From assembly GCA_014654775.1 (NCBI GenBank), contig JACVZW010000007.1, positions 570,580 to 634,579 on the forward strand: a stretch of DNA of 64,000 nt, in the 5' to 3' direction. Under the pieces are notes generated by a model. The model was not told the DNA's origin, made no database searches, and saw only the letters and a program-made list of their open reading frames with translations. Below, one piece after another: positions 1 to 8,287 of the stretch. Every line of letters starts with the position of its first letter. The first letter of the stretch is position 1. The position numbers and the translations under genes are program-made. The DNA comes from Paracoccaceae bacterium (lineage in GTDB: Bacteria > Pseudomonadota > Alphaproteobacteria > Rhodobacterales > Rhodobacteraceae).

Positions 1-68
1 ACGGCCGCCCCCTGCCCGAGGCGCGCGCCCGGCTGATCGACCGCCTCGCCCGCCGCGTCGCGCCCTAA
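1..68 (+). CDS. C-terminal end of an unidentified protein (partial)
   Basis: Only the last 21 codons lie in the window. They read in the frame ending with TAA at 66-68 and give an Arg/Ala/Leu-rich tail ending RRVAP. The high-GC codon choice matches neighbouring genes, so this is probably the end of a real gene entering from the left. The tail is too short to assign a family. Its stop overlaps the stop of the convergent permease gene by 3 bases. Confidence 0.5.
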   Translation, partial: GRPLPEARARLIDRLARRVAP

Positions 69-958
69 GCCTCGCCCTGCTGCGCCTTCACCCGCTGCCG
101 CCACAGGGTGAAAACCCCCGCCGCCACCACCAGCCCCGCGCCGATGGCGACATTGGTCCGCAGATCCTCGCCGAACAGGAACAGCCCGATCCCCGATGCC
201 CAGACCAGTTGCAGATAGGCAAAGGGCTGGATAGCCGACGCCTCGGCCACCGCAAAAGCCTTGATCAGCAGCCAATGCCCAAGGCAGGCCGTGCAGCACA
301 GGGTCAGCATCCAGCCCCAATCCGCGCCCGTCATCGGCTCCCAGAACCACATGCCGACCAGCGTCATCGCCGCCGCCCCCACCGTGCCCGTCCAGAAAAA
401 CGACACCGCCGCGCTGTCCCCCCGCGCCACATAGCGCGTCAGCAGCCCGTAGACGGCGAACAGGAAGGCCGAGAGCAGCGGCACCAGCGCCCAAGGCGAA
501 AACACCGCATAGCCCGGCTGCAGGATGATCAGCACGCCCACGAACCCGATCAGGATCGCCGTCCAGCGCCGCCACCCCACCTTCTCCCCCAGCAGAGGCC
601 CCGATAGCGCCGCGATCAGCAGCGGATAGCAGGTGAACACCGCATGGCTTTCCACCAGCCCCAGCTTGACGAAGGCAATGACCATTACGCAGACCTCGGT
701 CACCAGCAGCAACCCCCGCGCCACCTGCAACCACGGGAATTGCGACTTCACCGCAGCCGCGATCCCGCCCTTGTCCCGCGCCGCCAGCAGCATCACGAAG
801 ACGGCAAAGAACCAAAAGCGGATCATCACCACCATGTAGACGTTGTAGGCCTCCGCCAGATGGCGCGAAATGCCGTCCTGCACCGAAAAGACGACCGTCG
901 TCGCCACCATCAGCCAGATGCCCAGCCGCGTGTTCTGCGCCGTCGCCTGCCCGCTCAT
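65..958 (-). CDS. EamA-family (DMT) inner-membrane transporter, copy 1
   Basis: This 297-residue protein is almost entirely hydrophobic, with about ten predicted membrane segments in two similar halves, the layout of the drug/metabolite (EamA) permease superfamily. The first half carries QDGISRHLAE and the sequence LLGEKVGWRRW follows near residue 125; both are shared almost word for word with the next gene upstream, so the two are tandem paralogues. Its start overlaps the stop of that gene by 4 bases (ATGA), so the pair is translationally coupled. Members export amino acids, metabolites or drugs; the substrate cannot be read from the sequence. Confidence 0.88.
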   Translation of the reverse strand: MSGQATAQNTRLGIWLMVATTVVFSVQDGISRHLAEAYNVYMVVMIRFWFFAVFVMLLAARDKGGIAAAVKSQFPWLQVARGLLLVTEVCVMVIAFVKLGLVESHAVFTCYPLLIAALSGPLLGEKVGWRRWTAILIGFVGVLIILQPGYAVFSPWALVPLLSAFLFAVYGLLTRYVARGDSAAVSFFWTGTVGAAAMTLVGMWFWEPMTGADWGWMLTLCCTACLGHWLLIKAFAVAEASAIQPFAYLQLVWASGIGLFLFGEDLRTNVAIGAGLVVAAGVFTLWRQRVKAQQGEA

Positions 959-1827
959 CCCGCGACCTTCCTGCCTCTTTCCTGCAGCAGCGCATAAAGC
1001 CCCGCCGCCACGACCACCGCCGTCCCCAAGGCGACAGCCGGGGCCAGCACCTCGTCATAGACCAATATGCCGATGATCGTGACGAACACGATCTGCAGAT
1101 AGGCATAGGGCTGCACCACATTCGCCTCCGCCATCTCATAGCATTTCGTCAGCAGCCAATGCGACAGGATCGCCAGCGCGCAATAGACGGCCAGAAAGGC
1201 CAGATCCACCCCCGCCACGGGTTCCCAATTGGGCAGGCCCAGCAGGGTCATGAACCCCGCCCCGATGATCCCCGCCCAGAAAAAGCCCGCAAACACCGGC
1301 TCATCCCGCGCCGTCTTGCGGGTCAGGATCGAATACAGCGCAAACATCAGCGCCGCCGCGAAGGGCAGAAGCGCAGGCCAAGAAAACACCCCCGACGTGG
1401 GCCGCAGGATGATCAGCACCCCCACCATCCCCGCCCCGATCGCCGCCCAGCGCTGCCAGCCGACCTTTTCCCCCAGCAGCGGCCCCGACAGCGCCGCGAT
1501 CAGCAGCGGGCAGATGGCAAACACCGCATGGCTCTCGATCAGACCGATCAGCGTATAGCCCCAGACGATCAGGCAGACCTCCGCCACCAACAGCGTGCCA
1601 CGCAGGCCATGGGTGAAGGGCCGCTTCGTCACCACCGCGGCGCGAAACCCTTCGGGCCGCCGCATCGCAAGGAACAGCACAAAGCCCGCAAAGACCCAAT
1701 AGCGCACCATCACGATCATCAGCGTGTTGTATTCGCTGGCCAGATGGCGCGAAAACCCGTCCTGCGCGGCAAAGGCCGCCACGGCGGCAATCATCAGCCA
1801 GATGCCCGCCCTGCGGTTGCGGCTCAT
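955..1827 (-). CDS. EamA-family (DMT) inner-membrane transporter, copy 2
   Basis: This 290-residue integral membrane protein has the EamA double-repeat layout and is clearly paralogous to its downstream neighbour: both share QDGxSRHLA near the N-terminus and the block SGPLLGEKVGW. The start codon overlaps the stop of mnmD by 4 bases and its stop overlaps the start of copy 1 by 4 bases, giving a three-gene overlapping minus-strand operon mnmD-eamA-eamA. Two adjacent copies could form a heterodimer or reflect a simple tandem duplication. The substrate is unknown. Confidence 0.88.
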   Translation of the reverse strand: MSRNRRAGIWLMIAAVAAFAAQDGFSRHLASEYNTLMIVMVRYWVFAGFVLFLAMRRPEGFRAAVVTKRPFTHGLRGTLLVAEVCLIVWGYTLIGLIESHAVFAICPLLIAALSGPLLGEKVGWQRWAAIGAGMVGVLIILRPTSGVFSWPALLPFAAALMFALYSILTRKTARDEPVFAGFFWAGIIGAGFMTLLGLPNWEPVAGVDLAFLAVYCALAILSHWLLTKCYEMAEANVVQPYAYLQIVFVTIIGILVYDEVLAPAVALGTAVVVAAGLYALLQERGRKVAG

Positions 1828-2516
1828 TCCCGCCGCTCCGCCAGATGCCCCGCCGTCATGTGCCGCTTCCTTCCATGCCCCGGCCGCCGTTCGACCGCAA
1901 ACCCCGCCGCCGCCAGTGCCCGCCGCACATGCCCCGCCGCCGTATAGGTGGCGAATGTGCCGCCCGGCGCGGTATGCGCCGCCACCGCCACCATCAGGTC
2001 GTCAGACCACAGTTCGGGGTTCTTCGCGGGCGAAAACCCGTCCAGAAACCACGCGTCCGCGACGCCCTCCCATGCGGGCAGCGTCTCGCGCGCATCGCCG
2101 ATCACCACCTCCGCCCGCAGCCCCGGCAGATCGATCACCCGCGCGCCCGCGCCCCATTGCGCAAGGAACGGCCCCGCCACCGCCGCCGCCTCGGGAAAGG
2201 CCGCCAAGGCCCGTGCCATCTCCTCTGCCGTCAAGGGATAGGCCTCAAAGGATGTGAACCGCAGCACCCCCGGCGCGCCCGCCCCCTGCCACGCGATCCA
2301 CAGCGCCAGCAGGTTCAGCCCGGTTCCGAATCCCAGTTCCGCCACATGGAACCCATCCCGCAGCCGACCCGGCAGACCATTTCCTTCCAGAAACACATGC
2401 CGCGTTTCCGCCAGCCCGTCGGCCAAGGAAAAGTAGGGGTCATCGAAGCGGCGCGACACGGGCACGATCCCCTCGCGCCAGTCCAGACCCTCCGCTCCCT
2501 GTTCCCCGCCGCCCAT
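1824..2516 (-). CDS. mnmD: tRNA 5-methylaminomethyl-2-thiouridine methyltransferase MnmD
   Basis: The product (230 aa) matches the SAM-dependent half of MnmC: a glycine-rich SAM loop GFGTGLN at residues 62-68 and the signature block DAWFLDGFSPAKNP at 154-167. The family methylates nm5U34 to mnm5U34 in the wobble position of several tRNAs. The start at 2516 is chosen because the recognisable domain begins directly after it; a longer frame runs upstream into the divergent gene but encodes no family sequence. In gammaproteobacteria this domain is fused to a FAD oxidoreductase; here it stands alone and a matching oxidoreductase is transcribed divergently 49 bp away. Confidence 0.85.
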   Translation of the reverse strand: MGGGEQGAEGLDWREGIVPVSRRFDDPYFSLADGLAETRHVFLEGNGLPGRLRDGFHVAELGFGTGLNLLALWIAWQGAGAPGVLRFTSFEAYPLTAEEMARALAAFPEAAAVAGPFLAQWGAGARVIDLPGLRAEVVIGDARETLPAWEGVADAWFLDGFSPAKNPELWSDDLMVAVAAHTAPGGTFATYTAAGHVRRALAAAGFAVERRPGHGRKRHMTAGHLAERRE

Positions 2517-2565
2517 ATGCCCTAAATCCGGAAATCGCGGCGGACCATGGGCAAGGGCAGGCGGA

Positions 2566-3621
2566 ATGGCAAGGGTCGATCTGACGGTGATGGGGGGCGG
2601 CATCTTCGGCCTCGCCTGCGCCTGGGAAGCGGCCCGTCGCGGCGCCCGCGTCCGGCTGATCGAACGCCACCGCATCGGCGCAGGCTCCTCCGGCGGGCTC
2701 GTCGGCGCGCTGGCCCCGCATGTGCCGGAAAACTGGAACGACAAAAAGCAGTTCCAACTGGAAAGCCTCCTCATGGCCCCCTCTTGGTGGGCCGAGGTGG
2801 CCGCCACCGGCGGCACCGATCCCGGCTATCTGCAATCCGGCCGCCTGCAACCCATCGCGGACGACCGCGCGCTGGCCAATGCCCGCGCCCGGATCGCGGA
2901 ATCCGAAACCCTCTGGCAAGGCCGCGCCCAGTGGCGCGTCATCCCCGCTACCGGCGCGGCTTGGGAACCGCACAGCCCCACGGGATACCTCATCCACGAC
3001 ACGCTGACCGCCCGCCTGCATCCCCGCCGCGCCGCCGCCGCCCTGACCGACGCGCTGCGCGCCACAGGGGCCGAAGTGACCCTCGGCACCGCTGCACCCG
3101 AAGGCCCCACCCTCTGGGCCACCGGCTATCCCGGCCTTCTCGCCCTGAACGAGGCGCTGAACCAACCCGTCGGCGCGGGCGTCAAGGGTCAGGCCCTCCT
3201 CTTCGACCACGACGCCCGCGACCTGCCCCAGCTTTTCGCCGACCAGCTCCACATCGTCCCCCATGCCGACGGCACCACTGCCATCGGCTCCACCTCCGAA
3301 AACGACTGGACCGACCCGACGGAAACCGACGCCCAGCTTGACGACATCCTCGCCCGCGCCCGCGCTGCCCTACCGATCCTGAGCGACGCGAAAATCCTCG
3401 ACCGCTGGGCAGGCATCCGCCCCCGCGCCCGTTCCCGCGCGCCCATGCTGGGGGAATGGCCCGGCAGACCCGGCCATTACATCGCCAATGGCGGCTTCAA
3501 GATCGGCTTCGGCATGGCCCCCAAGGTCGCCGCCACCATGGCCGACCTCATCCTCAACGGGCAGGACAGCATCCCCCCCGGCTTCCGCGTCGAATCCAGC
3601 CTTCAGGCGCGCGGCAGGTAA
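2566..3621 (+). CDS. FAD-dependent oxidoreductase, candidate stand-alone MnmC oxidase half
   Basis: This 351-residue protein starts with a beta strand and a dinucleotide loop GGGIFG at residues 10-15, continues with a DAO-type FAD domain, and ends with a GGFKIGFGMAPKVA segment typical of the glycine-oxidase/MnmC FAD fold. The MnmC oxidase removes the carboxymethyl group of cmnm5U34 to give nm5U34, the substrate of MnmD. Position supports this role: mnmD lies head to head with it, 49 bp away. A general D-amino-acid or glycine oxidase is the main alternative, because a free DAO-family protein cannot be separated from MnmC by motifs alone. Confidence 0.75.
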   Translation: MARVDLTVMGGGIFGLACAWEAARRGARVRLIERHRIGAGSSGGLVGALAPHVPENWNDKKQFQLESLLMAPSWWAEVAATGGTDPGYLQSGRLQPIADDRALANARARIAESETLWQGRAQWRVIPATGAAWEPHSPTGYLIHDTLTARLHPRRAAAALTDALRATGAEVTLGTAAPEGPTLWATGYPGLLALNEALNQPVGAGVKGQALLFDHDARDLPQLFADQLHIVPHADGTTAIGSTSENDWTDPTETDAQLDDILARARAALPILSDAKILDRWAGIRPRARSRAPMLGEWPGRPGHYIANGGFKIGFGMAPKVAATMADLILNGQDSIPPGFRVESSLQARGR

Positions 3622-3953
3622 CCGACAGGCGCGTTCTCGTCGCGCCAGTAATCCAGCGCAGGCCGATCCAGCACGGCGGTGGACCGCTTGAATTCGCAGA
3701 TCAGTTCGCCGTTCTCCTCGACCGAGGCGATGATCAGGCACTGAAAGATGTGGTTGGCCCCGTCATAGACATCGACCAGCCCCCGCAGATGCGGTGTCAG
3801 CTTGGCATCCAGCGCAAAGCCCTCATCCCAGAAACGCAGCACCGGGAAAACCGCCCCGCCCACCTGCGCCCGCAGCCGCGATTTGCGCTTGAGGTCCCGC
3901 TTGCGCGCGGCCTCCAGCCCCTCCCGGATCTCTTGCGACAGGAATTCGAACAT
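3603..3953 (-). CDS. Conserved hypothetical protein, 116 aa
   Basis: The frame from ATG at 3953 gives a compact mixed protein with a basic helix near residues 12-28 and a C-terminal beta-rich half ending NAPVGYLPRA. No signal peptide, membrane segment or recognised catalytic motif is visible. The frame stays open further upstream but that part is the antisense of the following gene. Its 3' end overlaps the 3' end of the convergent oxidoreductase by 19 bp. I recognise no family. A balanced amino-acid composition, unlike GC-rich shadow frames, supports it being real. Confidence 0.65.
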   Translation of the reverse strand: MFEFLSQEIREGLEAARKRDLKRKSRLRAQVGGAVFPVLRFWDEGFALDAKLTPHLRGLVDVYDGANHIFQCLIIASVEENGELICEFKRSTAVLDRPALDYWRDENAPVGYLPRA

Positions 3954-4110
3954 CGCGGCGTCCTCCTTGGGAATAAGTCTGATCCGCATCCGGGCCAAAT
4001 CAAGGAAACGGAAAGACATGACCGTGATGTTAACGAAGCGTGGCGCAAAAGCCGCAAGCCCCGCTTTTCCGCCGGAAATCGCCCCGAAGCCCGCCGCCTG
4101 TCCCGCGAAA

Positions 4111-4132
4111 GCGCGGTGGACTTGCACCGCGC
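4111..4132 (+). promoter_or_regulatory. Perfect hairpin just upstream of cobC
   Basis: The arms GCGCGGTG and CACCGCGC (8 bp, perfect) surround a 6-base loop and end 19 bases before the cobC start codon. No uridine run follows, so it is not a simple terminator. It could shape the leader of the cobalamin mRNA. I see no full cobalamin riboswitch consensus in this 200-bp gap. Confidence 0.3.
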
Positions 4133-4151
4133 AATCGGGTTCTTGCCCCGC

Positions 4152-5102
4152 ATGGACAGGCCAAAGACGCGAATCGCAGACCCCGATCACGGCGGCGGCA
4201 TCGATGCCGCCTGCGCCCGCTGGGGCGGCAGCCGCGCCGATTGGCTCGACCTCTCCACCGGCATCAACCCGCGCCCCTACCCGATCCCTTCCCTCCCCCC
4301 CGACGCATGGACCGCGCTGCCCGACAGCAAAGCCTTCGCCGCGCTGGAACAGGCCGCCCGCCGCTTCTGGGCCATCCCCGACGCCGCCGCCCTCATCGCC
4401 GCCCCCGGCGCCTCGGCCCTCATCGCCCGCATCCCCGCGCTTTTGCCGTCGGGGCAGGTCGCCATCCCCGCGCCGACCTACAACGAACACGCCCGCGCCT
4501 TCCGCGCCTGCGGCTGGACCGTGACCGATGACGCGACCGAAGCCACCGTCATCGTCCACCCCAACAACCCTGATGGCCGCCTTCACCCCGCGCCCCAAAG
4601 CCCCTTCCGCGTGATCGACGAAAGCTTCTGCGACGTCACGCCCGACGCCACCCATATGGGCGACGCCACCCGCCCCGGCACGCTGATCCTGAAAAGCTTT
4701 GGCAAGTTCTGGGGCCTCGCCGGGGCCCGCCTCGGCTTCGCCATCGGCGACCCGGCCCTCATCGACCGCCTGAAACCCATGATCGGACCTTGGGCCGTCC
4801 CCGGCCCGACGCTGGCCATCGCCACCGCTGCGCTGAACGATCCCGCATGGGCCGACGCCACCCGCGCCCGCCTCGCAACAGACTCACAGCGCCTCGACGC
4901 CCTCATGGTATCCGCTGGCCTCACCGCCCTCGGCGGCACCACCCTCTTCCGCCTCTATGACACGCCCGATGCCGCCGCTTGGCAGGACCGCCTCGCCCGC
5001 CACCGCATCCTGTCTCGTATCTTCCCCTATTCCACCCGCTGGCTGCGCCTCGGCCTGCCCGACGGCGATGGCTGGTCCCGGCTGGAGCATGCCCTGACAT
5101 GA
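4152..5102 (+). CDS. cobC: Threonine-phosphate decarboxylase, cobalamin biosynthesis (CobC in alphaproteobacterial naming, CobD in enteric naming)
   Basis: The product (316 aa) is a class-I aminotransferase-fold PLP enzyme. It opens with HGGGIDAAC and [12 protein letters not shown], typical of this family, has a substrate/PLP segment HPNNPDG, and carries the Schiff-base lysine at about residue 181 in [17 protein letters not shown]. The enzyme decarboxylates threonine phosphate to (R)-1-amino-2-propanol phosphate, which joins the corrin ring to the lower ligand arm. The ATG at 4152 fits the conserved N-terminus. The last codon overlaps the next gene by 4 bases, and that gene encodes the enzyme that uses the product. 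Confidence 0.9.
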   Translation: MDRPKTRIADPDHGGGIDAACARWGGSRADWLDLSTGINPRPYPIPSLPPDAWTALPDSKAFAALEQAARRFWAIPDAAALIAAPGASALIARIPALLPSGQVAIPAPTYNEHARAFRACGWTVTDDATEATVIVHPNNPDGRLHPAPQSPFRVIDESFCDVTPDATHMGDATRPGTLILKSFGKFWGLAGARLGFAIGDPALIDRLKPMIGPWAVPGPTLAIATAALNDPAWADATRARLATDSQRLDALMVSAGLTALGGTTLFRLYDTPDAAAWQDRLARHRILSRIFPYSTRWLRLGLPDGDGWSRLEHALT

Positions 5103-6007
5103 GCGCGACCCTCCTCCTCCCCGCCCTCCTCCTCGACGCAGCCTTGGGCGAACCGAAATGGCTCTGGGACCGCTTCCCCCACCCGGCTGTCCTCATGGGC
5201 CGCGCCATCGGCTGGATGGACCAGCGTTTCAACAAAGGCGCGCAGAAACGCCTCAAAGGCACCGCCACCATGGCCGCCCTCGGCCTCGCGGCGATCACCC
5301 TCGGCTGGCTCATCCACGAAATCCCCGATTTCGGCATCTTCGAAGTCATCGCCGCCGCCATCCTTCTTGCGCAGAAATCGCTCGTGCAGCATGTGCAGGC
5401 CGTGGCCGACGCGCTGCGCCTCTCCACCGAAGGGGGCCGCCGCGCCGTGTCCATGATCGTGGGCCGTGACACGGCCAGCCTCGACGATCCCGCCATCTCC
5501 CGCGCCGCCATCGAAAGCGCGGCCGAAAACCTGTCGGACGGCGTCATCGCCCCCGCCTTCTGGTTCCTCATCGCAGGCCTTCCGGGCCTGATGCTCTACA
5601 AGATCGCCAACACCGCCGACAGCATGATCGGCCACCGCACCCCAAGGCATGAGGAATTCGGCTGGGCCGCCGCCCGCTTCGACGATCTGCTGAACCTGAT
5701 CCCCGCGCGCCTGACCGCGCTCCTCCTCGCCCTCACCCATGGCTGGACGGACCCGCGCCCGATCCTGCGCGACGCGCCCCTCCACCGTTCGCCGAATGCC
5801 GGCTGGCCCGAGGCGGCCATGGCCGTGATCCTGAACACCGCCCTTTCCGGCCCCCGCGCCTATCACGGCGAGATGCGCGATTACCCTTGGGTCTGGCCGG
5901 AAGGCCGCCGCGACCCCGGCCCGGACCAGATCGATGCCGCCGTCTCCGCCCTCTGGCGGGCATGGGGGGCGATGCTGGCCCTCACCGCCCTTATCGCGCT
6001 CTTCTGA
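5099..6007 (+). CDS. cobD: Adenosylcobinamide-phosphate synthase (CbiB/CobD)
   Basis: This 302-residue inner-membrane protein opens with [25 protein letters not shown], the usual family N-terminus with GEP and HP motifs, and has several hydrophobic segments plus the conserved block [19 protein letters not shown] and [10 protein letters not shown] in the middle. The family amidates adenosylcobyric acid with aminopropanol (phosphate) to give adenosylcobinamide (phosphate). The ATGA overlap with the preceding decarboxylase supplies substrate and enzyme from one mRNA. Corrin-ring genes are not in this window. Confidence 0.92.
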   Translation: MSATLLLPALLLDAALGEPKWLWDRFPHPAVLMGRAIGWMDQRFNKGAQKRLKGTATMAALGLAAITLGWLIHEIPDFGIFEVIAAAILLAQKSLVQHVQAVADALRLSTEGGRRAVSMIVGRDTASLDDPAISRAAIESAAENLSDGVIAPAFWFLIAGLPGLMLYKIANTADSMIGHRTPRHEEFGWAAARFDDLLNLIPARLTALLLALTHGWTDPRPILRDAPLHRSPNAGWPEAAMAVILNTALSGPRAYHGEMRDYPWVWPEGRRDPGPDQIDAAVSALWRAWGAMLALTALIALF

Positions 6008-6069
6008 TCGCCACACGATTGCGCGCCCAGTGCCACCCGCCTACCCTGACCGGGTCAACGGAGAAAACC

Positions 6070-7239
6070 ATGCGCCCCGCCCTCATCGCCGCCCTGATCG
6101 CCGCCCTCGCCACCCCTGCGATGGCAGATGTACCCTGCGGCGGCGAATTCGCCAACTGGACCCGCGCGATGAAGGCCGAGGCCACCGCGCGCGGCATCCC
6201 CCCCGAAACCGCGGATGCCTTCTTCGCAGGCCTCTCCCCCGATCCCCGCGTGCTCAAGGCCGACCGTTCCCAAGGCGTCTTTCGCAAAAGCTTTCTCGAC
6301 TTCTCGCAAAGCCTGATCTCCAAGGACCGCCTCATCCGGGGCCGCACCCTCTCCGAACAATGGGATGCGATCTTCGCCCGGGCGGAACAGGAATACGGCG
6401 TCTCGCGCGGCATCCTCCTCGCCTTCTGGGCGTTCGAGACGGATTATGGCGCGGTGCAGGGCGATTTCGAAACCCGCCGCGCCCTCGTCACCCTCGCCCA
6501 TGACTGCCGCCGCCCCGAGCTGTTCCAGCCGCAGGTCTTCGCCGCCCTCGAAATGCACCGCTTGGGCGAGTTTGACCTGAACACCACCGGCGCTTGGGCG
6601 GGCGAGATCGGAATGGTCCAGATGCTCCCCGGCGACATCCTCGCCCGCGGGGTCGATGGCGATGGCGACGGGCTCATCACACTCAAGACCTCCGTCCCCG
6701 ATGCGCTCTTGTCGGGCGCGCGCATGCTGCAGCATCACGGCTGGCAGGCGGGCCAACCTTGGTTGCAAGAGGTGATCCTGCCCGAAACCTTCGACTGGTC
6801 GCTCACCGGGCTGGAAACCGAACTTCCCGCCGAACAATGGGCCGCGATGGGCGTGCAACTGCGCGCGGGCGTCCTCCCCAACGGTCTGCCCGCCTCCATC
6901 CTGCTGCCGCAAGGCAGGAACGGCCCCGCCTTTCTCGCCTATCCGAACTTCCGCACCCTGTTCGAGTGGAACAAAAGCTTCGTCTACGTCACCACCGCCG
7001 CCTATTTCGCCACACGCCTGATGGGGGCAGATCCCTACCGCGCGGGCAATCCCGACCCGGCCCTCTCCGGGGATGAGATGAAGGTGCTGCAGGAAAAACT
7101 CGCCGCCCTCGGTCATGACGTGGGCGCCATCGACGGCATCCTCGGGGCCGCCACCCGCATCGCCGTGCAGAAGGAACAGGCCCGCCTCGGCTTGCCCGCC
7201 GATGCCTGGCCTACGCGCGCCCTGCTCGACGCGCTCTAA
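6070..7239 (+). CDS. Periplasmic lytic murein transglycosylase, MltB type, with peptidoglycan-binding tail
   Basis: The 389-residue product has a cleavable signal peptide (about residues 1-20, ending AMADV). An SLT_2/MltB catalytic domain follows, with the probable catalytic glutamate E123 in FETDYGAVQG, and a C-terminal peptidoglycan-binding repeat spans about 330-389 (LQEKLAALGHDVGAIDGILG). The enzyme cleaves MurNAc-GlcNAc bonds in the cell wall with formation of 1,6-anhydro ends. A purine-rich ribosome site, GGAGAAAACC, sits just upstream of the start. Its stop overlaps the stop of the convergent cupin gene by 4 bp. Confidence 0.9.
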   Translation: MRPALIAALIAALATPAMADVPCGGEFANWTRAMKAEATARGIPPETADAFFAGLSPDPRVLKADRSQGVFRKSFLDFSQSLISKDRLIRGRTLSEQWDAIFARAEQEYGVSRGILLAFWAFETDYGAVQGDFETRRALVTLAHDCRRPELFQPQVFAALEMHRLGEFDLNTTGAWAGEIGMVQMLPGDILARGVDGDGDGLITLKTSVPDALLSGARMLQHHGWQAGQPWLQEVILPETFDWSLTGLETELPAEQWAAMGVQLRAGVLPNGLPASILLPQGRNGPAFLAYPNFRTLFEWNKSFVYVTTAAYFATRLMGADPYRAGNPDPALSGDEMKVLQEKLAALGHDVGAIDGILGAATRIAVQKEQARLGLPADAWPTRALLDAL

Positions 7240-7820
7240 AGCGGCAGATACCACAGCGCGAGGAAAGGCCGATCCCCCGACCGCATCGCATGCAGGATGC
7301 CCGGCGGGTTATAGATCAGCCGCTCCATCCCCGGATCGGTCCAGTCCATCTCGGCATTCCACCACTCGCCGGGGGCCAGCGACAGATAGACCTCCGCCGG
7401 AGGATGCTTGTGATCCACATAGGTCACTCCCGGCGCCATCAGCGTGACGCCCACCCAAAGATCGTCCCGCTCCTCATACCCGCCGGGGCCAAGGATCAGC
7501 GCATTCGCATGGCCATCGTAAAAGCTGCGATTGGCCGGATCGGCCGCATCCCGCCGCTCCCATTCCAGCTTGTCCACCATCGCCTCCAGCGCATCGGCCA
7601 CCGCCCGGCGCGGCCCCTCCGTCGCGCTGTCCAGCGCCTCCTCCAGCCAACCGCAGACTGGCAGCATGGCGGGCGGCACCTCCTGCGCCCGTCCGACCCG
7701 TGCGCGACACCGCCCGAAGACCTCGCGCGCCACGGCCTCAGCGGGCGATCCCGGCTCAGCCGCCGCCATCACTGCCGCCTCCGACGCCTCGATGAACCGC
7801 TGTACCACAGGATCGCGCAT
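7236..7820 (-). CDS. Dimethylsulfoniopropionate-lyase-family cupin
   Basis: This 194-residue protein has a helical N-terminal half and a C-terminal cupin. The putative metal/catalytic residues are H137, H139, E143 and Y145 in VDHKHPPAEVY and H177 in PGILHAM, followed by a PFLALWYL strand. That pattern resembles the DddL/DddQ-type DMSP lyase cupins of marine Rhodobacteraceae, which cleave DMSP to dimethyl sulfide and acrylate. ATG at 7820 is preferred over one 69 bases upstream because a G-rich ribosome site precedes it and the extra residues look non-coding. No acrylate-use genes lie nearby, so a related cupin with another substrate remains possible. Confidence 0.6.
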   Translation of the reverse strand: MRDPVVQRFIEASEAAVMAAAEPGSPAEAVAREVFGRCRARVGRAQEVPPAMLPVCGWLEEALDSATEGPRRAVADALEAMVDKLEWERRDAADPANRSFYDGHANALILGPGGYEERDDLWVGVTLMAPGVTYVDHKHPPAEVYLSLAPGEWWNAEMDWTDPGMERLIYNPPGILHAMRSGDRPFLALWYLPL

Positions 7821-8076
7821 ATCCACCCCCCGACCTACGCCGCCACCCTGCCCCGCAGCCACGCCCCGCCGCAATCCCATTTCCGACATGCGACAGGGGA
7901 AGGCTCGGGATGGGGATAGAGAACCTCCAACAGGTCACAGGCCGTGCCGCAGCCCGCGCGCCGCAACCCGGCAACCGCCCATTAACCAAACCACAGGGTG
8001 GGTCTTTACAGGGAACGCCAGACGGCACATCTTTGGGTCTCGATAGGCGATCTTCAGACTCATCATCTGATAAAGA

Positions 8077-8105
8077 ACCCGGCGCAGTTGCTACCTGCGC
8101 CGGGT
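8077..8105 (+). terminator. Strong intrinsic-terminator hairpin
   Basis: The 11-bp perfect arms ACCCGGCGCAG and CTGCGCCGGGT enclose a 7-base loop. On the plus strand the stem is followed by TTCCTTTTTC; on the minus strand by TTCTTTATC. It is therefore a good plus-strand terminator and a weaker minus-strand one, lying directly downstream of the candidate minus-strand small peptide gene. Confidence 0.7.
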
Positions 8106-8124
8106 TTCCTTTTTCACGGGCCTA

Positions 8125-8211
8125 TCACCCGATCCAAAGGCGCAGAATGGAAACCAGCAGCGTTCCCGCCGCGATGATCACCATCCATTTTCGATAGGCC
8201 TCTATCTTCAG
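8125..8211 (-). CDS. Candidate single-pass membrane micropeptide, 28 aa
   Basis: On the minus strand the sequence GGAGGTGAT (8216-8224), which matches the full anti-Shine-Dalgarno complement, is followed 8 bases after GGAGG by CTG and an open frame. That frame encodes a basic N-terminus (KIEAYRKW) and about 16 hydrophobic residues (MVIIAAGTLLVSILRL). The stop lies about 20 bases before the strong hairpin at 8077-8105. Ribosome site, charged-then-hydrophobic peptide and terminator together look like a small gene. The weak point is the start: CTG has ideal spacing, while a GTG three codons earlier overlaps the ribosome site itself. It could be a type-I-toxin-like or regulatory membrane peptide; no family is recognised. 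Confidence 0.33.
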   Translation of the reverse strand: MKIEAYRKWMVIIAAGTLLVSILRLWIG

Positions 8212-8287
8212 CCTTATCACCTCCGATCATCGCAAAGGATTGCGATGCGGAAACCCTAGAAGGCGAGGATGAATAAAATCTTAGGGA

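Larger units (their letters stand above)
7821..8287. other. 467-bp gap before the smc operon's end
   Basis: No long gene is convincing here. The gap holds a strong inverted repeat (8077-8105) and, on the minus strand, a candidate 28-codon membrane peptide with a near-perfect ribosome-binding site. The rest is ordinary GC-rich sequence with a small inverted repeat near 8228-8246 (ATCGCA and TGCGAT arms). Confidence 0.5.

Noticed and set aside
3954-4151. Cobalamin riboswitch upstream of cobC
   Set aside because: Only a short hairpin is visible; the conserved B12-box core was not recognised.
7910-8197. 95-codon plus-strand frame in the gap before the smc operon's end
   Set aside because: It crosses the terminator stem, lacks a ribosome site and has no recognisable sequence.
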